From: Myxococcota bacterium
GTDB taxonomy: Bacteria > Myxococcota > Polyangia > GCA-2747355 > JAKLHH01
Assembly: GCA_022710245.1 (NCBI GenBank)
Contig: JAKLHH010000395.1
Location: 1 to 6,996, forward strand
Direction: 5' to 3'
Length of the DNA stretch: 6,996 nucleotides
Shown: positions 6,516 through 6,996 of the stretch, in pieces
Position numbering within the stretch: position 1 is the stretch's first letter
How the letters are laid out: each line of letters opens with the position of its first letter
The notes under the pieces: model-generated
The model's input: the letters and a program-made list of their open reading frames with translations, nothing else
The model's database searches: none
What the model was told of the DNA's origin: nothing
Program-made: the position numbers and the translations under genes

Positions 6516-6563
6516 CGGTCACGATTCTCGAACAGTCACCACGAATCGTGACCGGTGATCTGG
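6507..6563. repeat. Perfect 21-bp inverted repeat with 15-nt spacer
   Basis: The left arm 6507-6527 (starting ccagatcacc) and right arm 6543-6563 (ending ggtgatctgg) are exact reverse complements, with spacer 6528-6542. Each arm contains the palindromic core accggt. Arm GC is about 57%, below the neighbouring coding DNA. No T-tract follows on the minus strand. It could be an operator for a dimeric regulator, a structured leader of the SH3b transcript, or a remnant of a small palindromic or mobile element. It overlaps the 5'-most possible start of the SH3b gene. Confidence 0.9.
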
Positions 6564-6641
6564 TAGCCTTTCCCGACGGGGAGCGGGCGCGACCTGTCCT
6601 CAAACGAACCTAGATGAACGCGCGGAATCGCGCGCGTTCAT
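6516..6641. other. Intergenic region between the TMEM43-family and SH3b genes
   Basis: About 125 bp without a credible gene. It contains most of the 15-bp terminator hairpin and most of the 21-bp inverted repeat, separated by about 46 bp. On the minus strand TACCAT (6501-6496), just inside the SH3b reading frame, is the best -10-like hexamer. Its partner TCGTGA, 17 nt upstream, falls in the inverted repeat, so a promoter there would be covered by anything that binds the repeat. This promoter reading is weak. Confidence 0.4.
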
Positions 6642-6645
6642 CTAG
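6610..6645 (-). terminator. Intrinsic terminator of the TMEM43-family gene
   Basis: A perfect 15-bp stem (6610-6624 with 6631-6645) and a 6-nt loop are followed on the minus strand by GTTCGTTTG, the most T-rich stretch nearby. The TAG stop of the upstream gene (6642-6644) is part of the stem. Stem stability, tail and position directly at a gene end support a Rho-independent terminator that separates the TMEM43-family gene from the SH3b run. Confidence 0.8.
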
Positions 6646-6996
6646 CCGTTGGAGAGCGCCGGCCTCGGCGGGGCGCCCTGGGCGCGGGCGGCCTTGCGGC
6701 TGCGACCGAGGAGCTTGAGCCCGACGATCAGCCCGAGAGAGCCGACCAGCAGCGGCACGCCGAGGAGCGGGCGCTGGACGATCCAGGCCGCCGCGATGGT
6801 CAGCCCTCCCAGCGCGAGCGAGGTGAGGCCCGCGAAGGCGGCGACGCCGAAGCGGAGCAGGTCGCCGACGAAGGGGATCAGGTCGGCCAGGACGGCGAGC
6901 GGGTTGAAGATGAGGAGCAGGCCGAAGAAGAGCAGCGCGAGGCCGACCCCGCGGAGGATCCAGGTGAGCTTCGCGTTGCCGGCGAGCGCGGTCTTG
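6642..6996 (-). CDS. TMEM43-family membrane protein, C-terminal part
   Basis: Only the last 117 codons are present; the start lies beyond the right edge. The visible part begins K-T-A-L-A-G-N-A-K-L-T-W-I-L-R and holds three hydrophobic segments (about residues 13-36, 45-72 and 76-96 of the visible part), then a basic tail R-S-R-K. The pattern W-I-L-R-G-V-G-L, then F-N-P-L-A-V-L-A-D-L-I-P-F-V-G, a long Gly/Ala/Leu helix ending A-A-A-W, and R-P-L-L-G matches my memory of the C-terminal membrane region of TMEM43 (LUMA) family proteins, which also occur in bacteria. In that family a large domain outside the membrane precedes three C-terminal helices; here it would be off the window. The bacterial function is unclear to me. 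The TAG stop lies in the stem of the following terminator, so this gene probably ends its own transcription unit. Confidence 0.75.
   Translation of the reverse strand, partial: KTALAGNAKLTWILRGVGLALLFFGLLLIFNPLAVLADLIPFVGDLLRFGVAAFAGLTSLALGGLTIAAAWIVQRPLLGVPLLVGSLGLIVGLKLLGRSRKAARAQGAPPRPALSNG

Noticed and set aside
6507..6563. Terminal inverted repeats of an insertion sequence
   Set aside because: Only 15 bp lie between the arms and no transposase gene is in the window, so a complete IS is excluded. A remnant or small palindromic element is still possible.
6196..6603. An upstream extension of the four-cysteine protein gene
   Set aside because: It overlaps the SH3b-like gene in another frame and has no signal peptide. 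The ATG at 6195 gives a textbook signal peptide.

Overview
This is a GC-rich (about 70% or more) bacterial window in which every supportable gene lies on the minus strand, so the biological reading order runs from the right edge to the left. The gene content suggests a myxobacterium-like organism (Myxococcota, formerly Deltaproteobacteria): a Hanks-type Ser/Thr kinase with a C-terminal membrane anchor, a TPR-like secreted protein with a Trp-rich membrane segment near its C-terminus, and two lipoproteins whose lipobox is followed by an Asp/Ala/Pro-rich linker. The taxon is inferred from gene style, not from a marker gene.

Right edge (6996 to 6642): the C-terminal 117 codons of a TMEM43-family membrane protein. 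Its TAG stop lies inside the first arm of a strong 15-bp hairpin (6610-6645) followed by a T-rich stretch, a convincing intrinsic terminator. Next comes about 125 bp without a gene, which holds a perfect 21-bp inverted repeat with a 15-nt spacer (6507-6563).

Middle (6515 to 3990): three closely spaced genes that look like one operon. They are a small SH3b-like protein whose 5' end looks truncated or poorly defined, an unrecognised secreted 196-residue protein with four cysteines, and a 531-residue parallel beta-helix lipoprotein. The gaps are 14 and 19 bp.

Left (3864 to 1): after a 125-bp gap with two short inverted repeats and a weak promoter candidate, a second probable operon follows. It encodes the transmembrane Ser/Thr kinase, the TPR-like protein (34-bp gap) and a long lipoprotein with beta-propeller repeats (14-bp gap), which runs off the left edge. 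Strong ribosome-binding sites fix the starts of the last two.

Taken together, the window encodes mostly envelope-directed proteins: one intracellular kinase domain tethered to the membrane, one TPR-like partner candidate, and two surface or periplasmic lipoproteins of repetitive beta architecture. A link between kinase signalling and these envelope proteins is inferred from operon structure only. No mobile-element genes, RNA genes or CRISPR arrays were seen.
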